DNA of 35,902 bases, taken from the NCBI GenBank assembly GCA_018268835.1, contig JAFDVU010000061.1:1-35902 (forward strand). Direction: 5' to 3'. This DNA comes from Acidobacteriota bacterium. GTDB taxonomy: Bacteria > Acidobacteriota > Terriglobia > Bryobacterales > Bryobacteraceae. Of this stretch, positions 1-8,032 are shown piece by piece; position 1 is the first letter of the stretch; the number at the start of each line of letters is the position of its first letter. A program made the position numbers and the translations under genes. Below the pieces are notes generated by a model. It did no database searches and was not told the origin of the DNA. It saw only the letters and a program-made list of their open reading frames with translations.

Positions 1-207
1 TTCATCGTCAACGAAAACGGGGATTACTTCTGGCTGGACCGGCTGCACCTGGCCGCGATCGGACGTTTTGTGCTGTTTCGCTCGGGATTGGGCGGGGCGG
101 GCGCGGTGCGCACGCTGGTGCGGCTGATCTCCTTCCCGTTCGCGCTGATGTATCTGTTACTCTATGCAACGACCGCGCACGCCCGCCGGGCGCTGCGCCG
201 AGGTTGA
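1..207 (+). CDS. C-terminal end of an unidentified membrane-associated protein (partial)
   Basis: Frame 1 is open from the first base to a TGA at 205-207, giving the last 68 residues of a protein whose start lies outside the window. The visible part begins FIVNENGDYFWLDRLHLAA. It carries one hydrophobic stretch near the end (around RLISFPFALMYLLLYA) followed by an arginine-rich tail, consistent with a C-terminal membrane or amphipathic anchor with a cytoplasmic tail. I do not recognise the family from this fragment. The next gene starts 7 bases after the stop on the same strand, so the two may be co-transcribed. Confidence 0.6.
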   Translation, partial: FIVNENGDYFWLDRLHLAAIGRFVLFRSGLGGAGAVRTLVRLISFPFALMYLLLYATTAHARRALRRG

Positions 208-214
208 AACCACG

Positions 215-1186
215 ATGAAAGCCATTCAGGTTCACACTCCTGGCGGAGCGGAGCAGTTGCAACTGGTGGAAGTTCCGGTGCCTCAGCCTGGTCCGAGGCA
301 GGCACTGGTGCGCGTCGCGGTGAGCGGCGTCAACTTCATCGACATATACTTCCGCACCGGGCTGTACAAGTCCGACATCCCGATCGCGATCGGCTGCGAA
401 GGCGCGGGCACGGTGGAAGCGGTGGGCGCGGAGGTGACGGAAGTGGCGCCGGGGGACCGTGTAGCGTGGGCGATGCCGCGGGGATCCTACGCGGAGTACA
501 CGGCGATCGCGGCGGCGCAACTGGTGCCGATTCCGGCGCACGTGGATTTTTCGTCCGCGGCGGCGGCGATGCTGCAGGGCATGACGGCGCACTACCTGAC
601 GCACTCGACTTACGCGCTGAAAGCGGGGGATTCGTGCCTGGTGCACGCCGCCGCCGGCGGCGCGGGCGGGTTGGTGGCGCAGGCGGCGAAGATGCTGGGA
701 GCGCGCGTATTCGGCACGGTTTCCACGGAGGCCAAGGCGGCGGTGGCGCGCGGCAACGGCGTGGACGACGTCATCCTCTACACGCAGGTGGAATTCGACG
801 CCGAAGTGCGGCGCCTGACCGGCGGCAAGGGAGTGGACGTGGTCTACGATTCGGTGGGCAGGACCACGTTTGAGAAGAGCCTGAACTGCCTGCGGCCGCG
901 CGGGTTGCTGGCCCTGTTCGGCCAATCCTCGGGCAGCGTGCCGCCCTTCGACATCACGGGGCTGAACACGAAGGGCTCGCTGTTCCTCAGCCGGCCCAGC
1001 CTGGGCCACTACCTGCTCACGCGCGAGGAATTGCTGTGGCGTGCGGGCGACGTGCTGAAGTGGATCGAAGAGGGCAAGCTCAGACCCCGGGTGGAGCGCG
1101 TGTACCCGCTGGCCGACGCCGCCGCGGCGCATCGCGACCTGGAAGGCCGAAGCACGACCGGCAAGCTGCTGCTGGCCGTCTCCTGA
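215..1186 (+). CDS. Zinc-independent quinone oxidoreductase (MDR family, NADPH:quinone reductase type)
   Basis: Predicted cytoplasmic NAD(P)H-dependent reductase of quinones or enones, 323 residues, the usual length for QOR-type medium-chain dehydrogenase/reductases. The N-terminal GroES-like domain runs from MKAIQVHTPGG to about residue 120. The Rossmann domain follows, with the nucleotide-binding AAAGGAGGLVAQ at about 146-156. The zinc-ligand cysteines of alcohol dehydrogenases are absent, as expected for QOR. I chose the ATG at 215 rather than an in-frame ATG at 164, because family members begin at MKA and the longer form would overlap the preceding gene. It lies 4 bases before the histidine kinase, so the two probably share a transcript. 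The physiological substrate cannot be read from sequence. Confidence 0.88.
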   Translation: MKAIQVHTPGGAEQLQLVEVPVPQPGPRQALVRVAVSGVNFIDIYFRTGLYKSDIPIAIGCEGAGTVEAVGAEVTEVAPGDRVAWAMPRGSYAEYTAIAAAQLVPIPAHVDFSSAAAAMLQGMTAHYLTHSTYALKAGDSCLVHAAAGGAGGLVAQAAKMLGARVFGTVSTEAKAAVARGNGVDDVILYTQVEFDAEVRRLTGGKGVDVVYDSVGRTTFEKSLNCLRPRGLLALFGQSSGSVPPFDITGLNTKGSLFLSRPSLGHYLLTREELLWRAGDVLKWIEEGKLRPRVERVYPLADAAAAHRDLEGRSTTGKLLLAVS

Positions 1187-1190
1187 CGCA

Positions 1191-3029
1191 ATGTCGCTGA
1201 AGGCCAAGCTGACGGTAGGCAGCGTGCTGCTGGCGACCTTGATCGTCACGCTGATTTCGGCGGTCGACCTGGGGAGCCTGGCGGAGTTTCAGTTCGCCTC
1301 GACGCTGGAGCGCGCGGAACTGATCAAGCTGAGCGCGACGGAGGCGGTGAAGGACACGCTGAACCGTCCGCGCCAGCCCTCGCTACAGGAGGCGCTGCGC
1401 GATCCCTCGCTCACCGAGACGTGGCTCAAGCTGATTGGGCAGAGCAAGACGATTTCCGAGATCGCGGTGATCAGCGAACCGCCGCCGGAGGACGTGCTGG
1501 CGAGCACGGTGGCGGCGCACATCGGATCGCGGGCGCACACGAATCCGGATTTCGCGAGGTTCGTCAAGCGCGCCGGGCTGTGGGATAAGCTGCGGGTGCT
1601 GACCAATCGCGACACCCAGTATTTTCAGCTTGACGAAGACCTGGGCTCGGGCGGGGTGGTGTACTTCAAGCTGCGGCTGATCATCGACCCGACGTTCCTG
1701 CGCAACGACCTGGGCCCGTCGCTGGCGGACAACGCGCGCATCGCGGTGTTCTCGGTGGCGGGCGCGGTGCTGGTCACGTTCCTGTTCAGCGCGGTGGCGT
1801 TCCGCAAACTGGGGCGGATCGGGCGGATGCTGGACCTGGTGGAGCGCGGCGAGTTCGAGCCCGAGATCGCAGCCGAAATCCCCGGCAAGCCGGCCAGCGA
1901 CGAGCTTTCCATCATCGCTTCGAAGGTGAGCCTGCTGGGACAGCGGCTGCGCGGCGCGCAGTTCGAGGTGTCGGATTTGCGGGGCAATATCGACCGGCTG
2001 CTGCAGGACCTGGAAGACGCGGTGCTGCTGTTCAACCGCGAACGGCGGCTGGTGTCGGCGTCGGGCTCGGTGACCCGGTTCCTGGGGCGCGAGCGCGCCG
2101 AGTTGCACGGAGAACCCCTGGGCGAAGTGTTCCCGGAGGACACGCCGGTGGGCATGCTGGTGGCCGAGGCGGCGGAGACCGGGCATCCGCTGCGCAACCG
2201 GCGGGTCCCGTGGTTCGGCAACGGCAACGGCACGCCGGCAGTGGTGCTGCTGAGCGTGGACATTGTGGAGAGCCTGCCCGGGGGATCGCCCGCGGCCAGC
2301 GGATTTCTGGTGCGGCTGCGCGATCCCGAGGCGCAGCGCAAACTGGGCCGCGAACTGCAGACGGCGGACCGGCTGGCGGCGATCAGCAAGGTCACCAGCG
2401 GAGTGGCGCACGAGGTGAAAAACCCGCTCAACGCGATCCTGCTGCACGTGGAGGTGGCCAAGGCCAAGCTGGCCAAGGGCGATACCGACGTGGCGCCGCA
2501 GATGCAGATCATCGCCAGCGAGATTCTGCGGCTGGACCGGGTGGTGCGCACGTTCCTGGATTTCACGCGTCCGGTGGAGTTGAACCTGACGGCGGTGCCG
2601 CTGGCGGGATTCGTGAGCGAGATCGCGGAGTTGGCGCGCCCGCAGGCGGCGGCGGCCGGGATCCAGGTGGACGCGCGGCAGGACGCGGGCGGAGTGGAAG
2701 TGCGGGCGGACCGCGACCTGCTCAAGCAGGCACTGTTGAACCTGGTGGTCAACGCCATCGAGGCGATGCCGGAGGGGGGCGCGCTGACGATCGCGGCAGT
2801 GGCTTCGGGGGACAGCGCGGAGATCCGGATCACCGACACCGGGCGGGGCATCCCGCCGGAACTGCGCGAAAAGATTTTCCGGTTGTACTACACGACCAAG
2901 CAGGGCGGCAGCGGAATCGGGCTGGCGATGACGTTCCGGATCGTGCAATTGCACGATGGTACAATCGATTTCACCAGCGAACCGGGGAAAGGCACCACCT
3001 TCCTCATCCGCCTGCCGATTGCGGTGTAG
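1191..3029 (+). CDS. Membrane-bound PAS-domain sensor histidine kinase
   Basis: A 612-residue sensor kinase expected to autophosphorylate on His and pass the phosphate to a response regulator. A first membrane helix lies at about 8-25, then a periplasmic sensor region (about 30-180), a second helix at about 183-203, a HAMP-like linker and a PAS-like segment (about 265-375). The H-box is VAHEVKNPLNAI with His407. The HATPase domain shows the N-box around Asn521 (NLVVNAIEAMPEGG), the G1 box DTGRGIPP at about 549-556 and the G2 box GGSGIGLAM at about 572-580. No response regulator is adjacent; the nearest are at 33.5-34.7 kb. It starts 4 bases after the oxidoreductase and ends 6 bases before the lipoprotein gene. 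The sensed signal is unknown. Confidence 0.93.
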   Translation: MSLKAKLTVGSVLLATLIVTLISAVDLGSLAEFQFASTLERAELIKLSATEAVKDTLNRPRQPSLQEALRDPSLTETWLKLIGQSKTISEIAVISEPPPEDVLASTVAAHIGSRAHTNPDFARFVKRAGLWDKLRVLTNRDTQYFQLDEDLGSGGVVYFKLRLIIDPTFLRNDLGPSLADNARIAVFSVAGAVLVTFLFSAVAFRKLGRIGRMLDLVERGEFEPEIAAEIPGKPASDELSIIASKVSLLGQRLRGAQFEVSDLRGNIDRLLQDLEDAVLLFNRERRLVSASGSVTRFLGRERAELHGEPLGEVFPEDTPVGMLVAEAAETGHPLRNRRVPWFGNGNGTPAVVLLSVDIVESLPGGSPAASGFLVRLRDPEAQRKLGRELQTADRLAAISKVTSGVAHEVKNPLNAILLHVEVAKAKLAKGDTDVAPQMQIIASEILRLDRVVRTFLDFTRPVELNLTAVPLAGFVSEIAELARPQAAAAGIQVDARQDAGGVEVRADRDLLKQALLNLVVNAIEAMPEGGALTIAAVASGDSAEIRITDTGRGIPPELREKIFRLYYTTKQGGSGIGLAMTFRIVQLHDGTIDFTSEPGKGTTFLIRLPIAV

Positions 3030-3035
3030 GAACAA

Positions 3036-3647
3036 ATGAAGCTCGCGCCAGCCTGCATTGCCGCGGGGCTCGCCCTGATGAGCGCCGGATGCGTAGTTTC
3101 CGGCAAGAACGCGAAGAATGCCGCGGCGACGCCCGCCGCCGTGAAACCGGCGGCCGCGCCGGCGCCCGCGCCTCCGCCGCAACCGTTATCCATTCCGCAA
3201 ACACAGGTGGAACTGCCGCGTCCGCAGCCGGTTGACCCGGCGGCATTGTCGCCGAATACGCCGCCTCCGGTGGAGGCCGCGGCGCCGCCTCCGGTACAGC
3301 GTCCGCCGGCGCGTCCCAGGCCGGAGCGGCGGGTGGAAGCGCCGGCGACGCCGGCGGCGCAGCCGGCCGCGCCCGAACCCGCGCAGCCGCAGATTCAGGA
3401 GATCGTGCCGCCGGCCGAGGCGCGCCGGCTGCAGGACCAGGCGCAGGCGCGGCGCCGCGAGGTGGAGCAGATCCTGGAACAGTTGCGGCGGCGGCGCCTG
3501 AACGCGGCGCAGCGCAACGTGATCACCAACATCAACGCGTTCGTGCTCTCCAGCCTGGACGCGGAAAAGCGCGGCGATATGAAACTGGCCGACGCGCTTG
3601 CCGACCGCGCGCAGGTTCTGGCCAAAGACCTCTTCGATGGAAAATAA
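3036..3647 (+). CDS. Proline/alanine-rich lipoprotein
   Basis: A 203-residue protein of no family I recognise. It begins with a lipoprotein signal peptide ending in the lipobox LMSAGC (Cys19), so it is probably anchored in the outer or inner membrane. Residues about 30-130 are very rich in Pro and Ala, interrupted by arginines, and look like an extended spacer across the periplasm or peptidoglycan. Residues about 135-200 (RRLQDQAQARRREVEQIL onward) look helical, with a heptad-like pattern, and end in a short helical repeat. The gene follows the histidine kinase by 6 bases, and its last 11 bases overlap the peptidase gene. The proline-rich linker plus helical end suggests a structural envelope role, which is inference only. 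Confidence 0.75.
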   Translation: MKLAPACIAAGLALMSAGCVVSGKNAKNAAATPAAVKPAAAPAPAPPPQPLSIPQTQVELPRPQPVDPAALSPNTPPPVEAAAPPPVQRPPARPRPERRVEAPATPAAQPAAPEPAQPQIQEIVPPAEARRLQDQAQARRREVEQILEQLRRRRLNAAQRNVITNINAFVLSSLDAEKRGDMKLADALADRAQVLAKDLFDGK

Positions 3648-4719
3648 CCCGTACGAAATTCGCCGGCGCACGGTCGCCGAAAATCTTGCCGCGCGCCGCC
3701 TGGATGGGATGCTGGTATGGCTCAGCCCCAACCTGCGCTACCTCAGCGGCTTCACCGGGAGCAACGGCGCGCTGCTGGTGACCGCCGAAGACGCGATCCT
3801 GATCACGGATTCGCGGTACACGATTCAGGCCGCGCAGCAGACCACGTGCCGGGTGCGGATCGCAAGCGGGGCGACGGTGCTGGAGGCGGCGGCGGCGATC
3901 GCGCGCCTGCGGCTGCGGCGCATCGGCTACGAGCCGGCGCGCATGACGTGCGACACGTTTCAGGCGATCGATTCGCGCCTGCCGCTGAAGGCGTCGCTGG
4001 TGGCGGCCGGGGGCTGGATCGAAGAGCTGCGGATGGTGAAATCGCCCGCGGAACTGGCGCTGATCCGGCGCAGCGTGGAGGTGAATTCGCGCGCCTTCGA
4101 AGAGACCGTGGCGCGGCTGAAACCGGGGACACGCGAGCGCGACCTGGCGGCCGAACTGGAGCACCGGATGCGCCGCCTGGGGGCGGAGAAGCCGAGCTTC
4201 GACACGATCGTCGCCGGCGGAGCGCACTCCGCGCTGCCGCACGCCGAACCCGGGGCGGCGCGCCTGGAGCGCGGCCTGGTGGTGGTGGATATGGGCGCGA
4301 TGGTGGACGGGTACGCGAGCGACATGACCCGTATGCTGCACGTGGGCGCGCCGGGCACGAAGGCGAAACGGATGTACCGCGCGGTGCTGGAGGCGCAACT
4401 GGCGGCGATCGACGCGGTGCGTCCCGGGGCGCGCACGGCGGCGGTGGATGCCGCGGCGCGGCGCGTGCTGAAGGCCCACGGGCTGGACAAGGCGTTCACC
4501 CATTCGACCGGGCACGGGCTGGGGCTGGAGATCCACGAACCGCCGCGGCTGGGGCGCAAGGACAACCTGCGGCTGAAGGAAGGCATGGCGGTGACGATCG
4601 AGCCAGGAGCGTATGTAGAAGGCTTCGGCGGAATCCGCATCGAGGACACCGTGGTGGTGACGGCGGGGGGCTGCGAGATTCTGACCCCGACATCGAAGGA
4701 GCTGCGGGTCATCGGGTAG
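3637..4719 (+). CDS. M24-family metallopeptidase (Xaa-Pro aminopeptidase/dipeptidase type)
   Basis: A 360-residue pita-bread peptidase that likely removes N-terminal residues next to proline in the cytoplasm, using two metal ions. A creatinase-like N-terminal domain (about 1-125) precedes the catalytic domain. All five metal ligands are visible: Asp218 and Asp229 in VVDMGAMVDGYASDMTR, His293 in HSTGHGLGLEIH, Glu322 in TIEPGAY and Glu336 in IRIEDTV. The length fits the PepQ/YpdF-like subgroup. The ATG at 3637 is preferred over an in-frame start at 3598, which would lie deeper inside the lipoprotein gene. Even so it overlaps that gene by 11 bases, suggesting coupled translation. The choice between aminopeptidase P and dipeptidase is not settled. 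Confidence 0.9.
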   Translation: MENNPYEIRRRTVAENLAARRLDGMLVWLSPNLRYLSGFTGSNGALLVTAEDAILITDSRYTIQAAQQTTCRVRIASGATVLEAAAAIARLRLRRIGYEPARMTCDTFQAIDSRLPLKASLVAAGGWIEELRMVKSPAELALIRRSVEVNSRAFEETVARLKPGTRERDLAAELEHRMRRLGAEKPSFDTIVAGGAHSALPHAEPGAARLERGLVVVDMGAMVDGYASDMTRMLHVGAPGTKAKRMYRAVLEAQLAAIDAVRPGARTAAVDAAARRVLKAHGLDKAFTHSTGHGLGLEIHEPPRLGRKDNLRLKEGMAVTIEPGAYVEGFGGIRIEDTVVVTAGGCEILTPTSKELRVIG

Positions 4720-4728
4720 CGGGGCGGC

Positions 4729-4734
4729 TACACT
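4729..4734 (+). promoter_or_regulatory. Candidate -10 element for thpR-plsY-gpsA
   Basis: TACACT ends 9 bases before the thpR ATG, in the short gap after the peptidase gene. There is no Shine-Dalgarno sequence in front of thpR. A hexamer this close to the start would give a leaderless or nearly leaderless mRNA, as at five other genes in the window. No clear -35 box is visible. Confidence 0.35.
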
Positions 4735-4743
4735 AAAAGACTG

Positions 4744-5295
4744 ATGCGACTCTTCACCGGACTGGACCTGCCGGCCGACGTCACCGCAGGGCTGGAGCGC
4801 CTGCTGCGCCGGCTCAAGCCCACCGCGCGCATTCAATGGAGCCCGCCGGAGAACCTGCACATCACCACCAAATTCATCGGGGAGTGGCCCGAGGAGCGGC
4901 TGGGCGAACTGCGTGATGCGCTGGGGGCGATTGCCGGCCGCGAGGCGCCGCGGGTGGCGATCCGGCGGGTGGGGTTCTTCCCCAATCCGCACGCGCCGCG
5001 CATCTTCTGGTGCGGGATCGAGGCGCCGGGGCTGGCGGAACTGGCGGCGGACACGGACGAGGCCACCGCGCGGCTCGGGATCGCGCGCGAAGACCGGCCG
5101 TTTTCCCCGCACCTGACGCTGGCGCGCATCCGGGAGCGATGCGACCTGCAACCGCTGCGCGAGGCCATCGCGGCGCTGGACTCGCTCGAATTCGGCGCCT
5201 TCGAGGCGCGCGCCTGGTTCCTGTACCGGAGCACGCTGAAGCCGGGCGGGAGCGTGTACACTAAGCTTGCGGAGTTTCCGTTCATCAAGCCATGA
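4744..5295 (+). CDS. thpR: RNA 2',3'-cyclic phosphodiesterase (2'-5' RNA ligase family)
   Basis: A 183-residue protein of the 2H phosphoesterase superfamily, which opens 2',3'-cyclic phosphate ends of RNA and in vitro can join tRNA halves by a 2'-5' bond. Both catalytic HxT motifs are present: His39-Ile-Thr41 in NLHITTKF and His123-Leu-Thr125 in SPHLTLARI, at the expected spacing. The length is typical of ThpR/LigT. The stop overlaps the plsY start in an ATGA arrangement at 5292-5295, so the three genes thpR-plsY-gpsA are translationally coupled. The biological RNA substrate in bacteria remains unclear. Confidence 0.92.
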   Translation: MRLFTGLDLPADVTAGLERLLRRLKPTARIQWSPPENLHITTKFIGEWPEERLGELRDALGAIAGREAPRVAIRRVGFFPNPHAPRIFWCGIEAPGLAELAADTDEATARLGIAREDRPFSPHLTLARIRERCDLQPLREAIAALDSLEFGAFEARAWFLYRSTLKPGGSVYTKLAEFPFIKP

Positions 5296-5879
5296 TTCCC
5301 CTCCTGGTGGTGGGGATCGCGTACCTGCTCGGCGCGATCCCGTTCGGGTATGTTCTGGTCCGGTGGAAGACCGGCAAGGACGTGCGCGCCGAGGGCAGCG
5401 GCAACATCGGCGCCACCAACGTGATGCGTACCACGGGCCGCGCGGCGGGCGTGGCGACGCTGCTGCTGGACATCGCCAAGGGCTGGCTGGCGGTGTGGAT
5501 CGCCGGGCGGCTGACGGAGCACGACACGGTGTGGATGAGCGTGGCGGCGCTGGCGGTGATGGCGGGACACGCCTACCCGGTGTTCCTCCGGTTCCAGGGC
5601 GGGAAGGCGGTGGCGAGCTTCGTGGGGGCATTTTTGTGCCTGACGCCGGGGGCGCTGGCGGTCGAAGTAGTTATATTTGTAGTAATGGTGAGCTGGACGC
5701 GCTATATTTCCATGGGCTCGATTGTGGGCGCGGCTACTTTCCCGCTGGCGGTGTGGCTGATCACCAAGATGGGGGTTCCCGCGCTGGCTGCGGCTGTGGC
5801 CGGCGCCTTTATTATCTACAGACATAGTAGTAATCTGCAGCGATTGCGCGCAGGCACGGAGAACCGGTTCAAGTTGTGA
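5292..5879 (+). CDS. plsY: Glycerol-3-phosphate acyltransferase (acyl-phosphate dependent)
   Basis: An integral inner-membrane enzyme of 195 residues that transfers an acyl group from acyl-phosphate to glycerol-3-phosphate, the first acylation step in phospholipid synthesis. Conserved PlsY loops are readable: GAIPFGYVLVRW near residue 15, GSGNIGATNVMRTTG at about 36-50 and GHAYPVFLRFQGGKAVA at about 93-109. Several hydrophobic helices fill the rest. The start overlaps thpR by 4 bases and the end overlaps gpsA by 4 bases (GTGA). The pairing with gpsA makes sense because GpsA supplies its substrate. The stretch around 5660-5720 is locally AT-richer than its surroundings but stays in frame. Confidence 0.96.
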   Translation: MIPLLVVGIAYLLGAIPFGYVLVRWKTGKDVRAEGSGNIGATNVMRTTGRAAGVATLLLDIAKGWLAVWIAGRLTEHDTVWMSVAALAVMAGHAYPVFLRFQGGKAVASFVGAFLCLTPGALAVEVVIFVVMVSWTRYISMGSIVGAATFPLAVWLITKMGVPALAAAVAGAFIIYRHSSNLQRLRAGTENRFKL

Positions 5880-6874
5880 AGAATCTGTCGATTATAGGGG
5901 GCGGGAGCTGGGGAACCGCGCTGGGGATCGCGCTTGCGCCGCGTTTTCCGCAGGTGAAGCTGTGGGTCTACGAGGACGACCTGGCGGAGCGGATCCGCCG
6001 GAGCCGGGTGAACGACGTTTACCTGCCGGGATTCGCCCTGCCGGGGAATGTGGAAGCGGAAAGCGACCTGGGCGCGGCGCTGGAGGGAGCGGAGATCGTG
6101 CTCAGCGTGGTTCCGTCCCACGTGACACGGGAATTGTACCGGCGGATGCTGCCCCATCTGCGGCCGGGGATGTGCTTCGTGAGCGCCACCAAAGGATTGG
6201 AAAACGGCAGTCTGCTACGAATGTCGGAGGTGATTCGGGAGGTAGTGGCCCCGGCGTTCGAGCCGCAGGTGGCGGTGATTTCCGGCCCGACGTTTGCGCG
6301 GGAGGTCGCGGCGGGGGAGCCGACCGCCCTGGTGGTGGCGTCCGAGCGGGGAGAACTGGCCGCGGAGGTGCAGGCGGCGTTCGCCGGGCCGGCGTTCCGG
6401 CTGTACACGAGCTCGGATCCTACAGGAGTAGAGATTGGTGGCGCGATCAAGAACGTGGTGGCGATCGGAGCCGGAGTGCTGCACGGGATGGGGCTGGGGC
6501 ACAATGCCATGGCGGCGCTGATCACGCGGGGGCTGGCGGAGATGGCGCGGCTGGCGGCGGCGATGGGCGCGCAATCGCGCACGCTGGCGGGTCTGGCGGG
6601 GCTGGGCGACCTGGTGCTGACCTGTAACGGGGAGTTGAGCCGCAACCGGACGGTGGGGATCGAACTTGCGCGGGGGCGGAACCTGGAGGAGATCGTGGCT
6701 TCGATGCGGATGGTGGCGGAAGGGATCAAGACCACCAACGCGGCGGTGGAACTGGCGGGGCGGCACGGGATCGAAATGCCGATCGCGGCGCAAATGTACA
6801 AAATGCTGCATCACGGGATTTCCCCGAGGGAGGCGATTCGGAGCCTGATGGACCGTTCCCTCAAAGACGAGTAG
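5876..6874 (+). CDS. gpsA: Glycerol-3-phosphate dehydrogenase [NAD(P)+]
   Basis: A 332-residue cytoplasmic enzyme that reduces dihydroxyacetone phosphate to sn-glycerol-3-phosphate for phospholipid synthesis. The N-terminal Rossmann motif is IIGGGSWGTALG (about 5-16). The GpsA signatures VSATKGLE, ISGPTFAREVAAGEPTA, EIGGAIKNVVAIGAG and GLAGLGDLVLTC all follow in order, including the catalytic Lys in GAIKN. It starts with GTG at 5876, overlapping the plsY stop by 4 bases, which is a strong sign of coupled translation. The length is normal and I see no damage. It completes a short phospholipid-precursor operon with plsY. Confidence 0.97.
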   Translation: MKNLSIIGGGSWGTALGIALAPRFPQVKLWVYEDDLAERIRRSRVNDVYLPGFALPGNVEAESDLGAALEGAEIVLSVVPSHVTRELYRRMLPHLRPGMCFVSATKGLENGSLLRMSEVIREVVAPAFEPQVAVISGPTFAREVAAGEPTALVVASERGELAAEVQAAFAGPAFRLYTSSDPTGVEIGGAIKNVVAIGAGVLHGMGLGHNAMAALITRGLAEMARLAAAMGAQSRTLAGLAGLGDLVLTCNGELSRNRTVGIELARGRNLEEIVASMRMVAEGIKTTNAAVELAGRHGIEMPIAAQMYKMLHHGISPREAIRSLMDRSLKDE

Positions 6875-6916
6875 AGCGCTACCCTGAAATTCTTCGGAAC
6901 CAGCGCGCAACACGCG

Positions 6917-7522
6917 ATGAACCAGCGGGTTAATCCAGATATGGGAGGAGCCTTGGCGGCTCTGGACTTTGACGCGGAGTTGATGCTCCGGGTCAGAGAG
7001 GGAGATGGAGCGAGTTTCGGTGTATTGCTGGACAAGCACCGCTCGTCCGTAGTTCATTTTCTCTTCCGGATGGTTCAGAATCGCGCCGTGGCCGAGGAAC
7101 TGGCGCAGGAGGTGTTCCTGCGCGTGTACCGGTCGCGCGCGACGTATGAGCCGACGGCGAAGTTCACCACCTGGCTGTTTCGGATCGCGACGCACCTGGC
7201 GCTGAATGCGCTGAGGGACGGCCGGCATGACCGTTCGCAGGAGCGGCTGGACGACGATTCCGGCGATCTGCCGGCGCGGCAGGTATCGGACGGGCGGCCC
7301 AACGTTGAGCATGCACTGCTCAACGAGGCCCGCCTGGAGGAGATCCGCCGGGCGATTGCCGCGCTGCCGGAGAAGCAGCGCGCGGCGGTGCTCATGCACA
7401 AGTACGAAGAGATGGAGTATTCGCAAATCGCTAAGGTTCTAAACTGCTCGGAATCGGCGGTGAAGTCGCTGCTGTTCCGGGCCTATGAAACGCTGCGGGC
7501 GCGGCTGGCGCACCTGGCGTGA
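6917..7522 (+). CDS. ECF-type sigma-70 family RNA polymerase sigma factor
   Basis: A 201-residue extracytoplasmic-function sigma factor. Region 2 is at about 38-85, with FRMVQNRAVAEELAQEVFLR followed by the -10-recognition segment ending in FTTWLFRIATHLALN. Region 4 is at about 145-195, with the helix-turn-helix in YSQIAKVLNCSESAVKSLLF. No extra sensory domain is present. The adjacent zinc-finger anti-sigma gene overlaps its stop, the classical arrangement in which the partner holds the sigma factor inactive until an envelope signal releases it. A second in-frame ATG at codon 9 is possible, but neither has a strong Shine-Dalgarno sequence. Target promoters cannot be assigned here. Confidence 0.92.
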   Translation: MNQRVNPDMGGALAALDFDAELMLRVREGDGASFGVLLDKHRSSVVHFLFRMVQNRAVAEELAQEVFLRVYRSRATYEPTAKFTTWLFRIATHLALNALRDGRHDRSQERLDDDSGDLPARQVSDGRPNVEHALLNEARLEEIRRAIAALPEKQRAAVLMHKYEEMEYSQIAKVLNCSESAVKSLLFRAYETLRARLAHLA

Positions 7523-8028
7523 TGGTGACACCGATGAATTGCCCTTTGGAGACTCGCGAGACCGCGGAGTTGCTGCTGGATTATTGCCGGCGCCGGCTTT
7601 CGCCGGAGCGCGCCGCGATGCTGGAAAACCACATGCAGACGTGTACCGCCTGCCGCGGCTTCGCCGAGAGGCAGCGGGCGGTATGGGAGGCGCTGGACGG
7701 CTGGGAAGCGGCGCCCGTGTCGGCCGATTTCGACCGGCGGCTCTACCGGCGGATCGAAGGCGAGACCTCGTGGCTGGAGCGGCTGTCCGGGCGCCTGCGT
7801 CCGCTGCTGGCTTACCGCGGAGTGCCGGTGGCGGCGGCGGCGTGCCTGGTGATCGCGGCCGGCCTGCTGATGGAGCGTTCGGCGACGCCGGTACCCACGG
7901 CTGCCGTGGCGCAAAAGGTCAACGTGGAAGTACAGCCGGAACAGGTGGAGAAGGCGCTGGACGCCATGGACCTGATCAGCGAGTTCAACGACAAGGTACG
8001 TCCGGAGAAGCCCCAGGCCAAGCTGTGA
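7522..8028 (+). CDS. Zinc-finger (zf-HC2) transmembrane anti-sigma factor
   Basis: A 168-residue partner of the preceding ECF sigma factor. The N-terminal half holds a zf-HC2/ZAS-type motif, with His47 and the Cys51-x2-Cys54 pair in LENHMQTCTACRGF. A single hydrophobic helix lies at about 110-125 (VAAAACLVIAAGLL). A short, presumably periplasmic tail follows. This matches the ZAS family layout: sigma-binding cytoplasmic domain, membrane anchor, sensory tail. The ATG at 7522 overlaps the sigma gene stop by one base (TGATG); an in-frame GTG one codon earlier is also possible. The DUF3106 gene follows 4 bases after its stop, so the three genes form one operon. Confidence 0.85.
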   Translation: MVTPMNCPLETRETAELLLDYCRRRLSPERAAMLENHMQTCTACRGFAERQRAVWEALDGWEAAPVSADFDRRLYRRIEGETSWLERLSGRLRPLLAYRGVPVAAAACLVIAAGLLMERSATPVPTAAVAQKVNVEVQPEQVEKALDAMDLISEFNDKVRPEKPQAKL

Positions 8029-8032
8029 GGCG

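Noticed and set aside
3532..5631. Long - strand frame across the M24 peptidase and thpR genes
   Set aside because: It spans several well-supported + strand genes and reads as low-complexity Arg/Pro/His-rich sequence.
6893..6925. GGAACC upstream of the ECF sigma gene as an autoregulated ECF promoter
   Set aside because: The -35-like GGAACC is present, but no -10 element fits at the usual 16-17 base spacing before the start.
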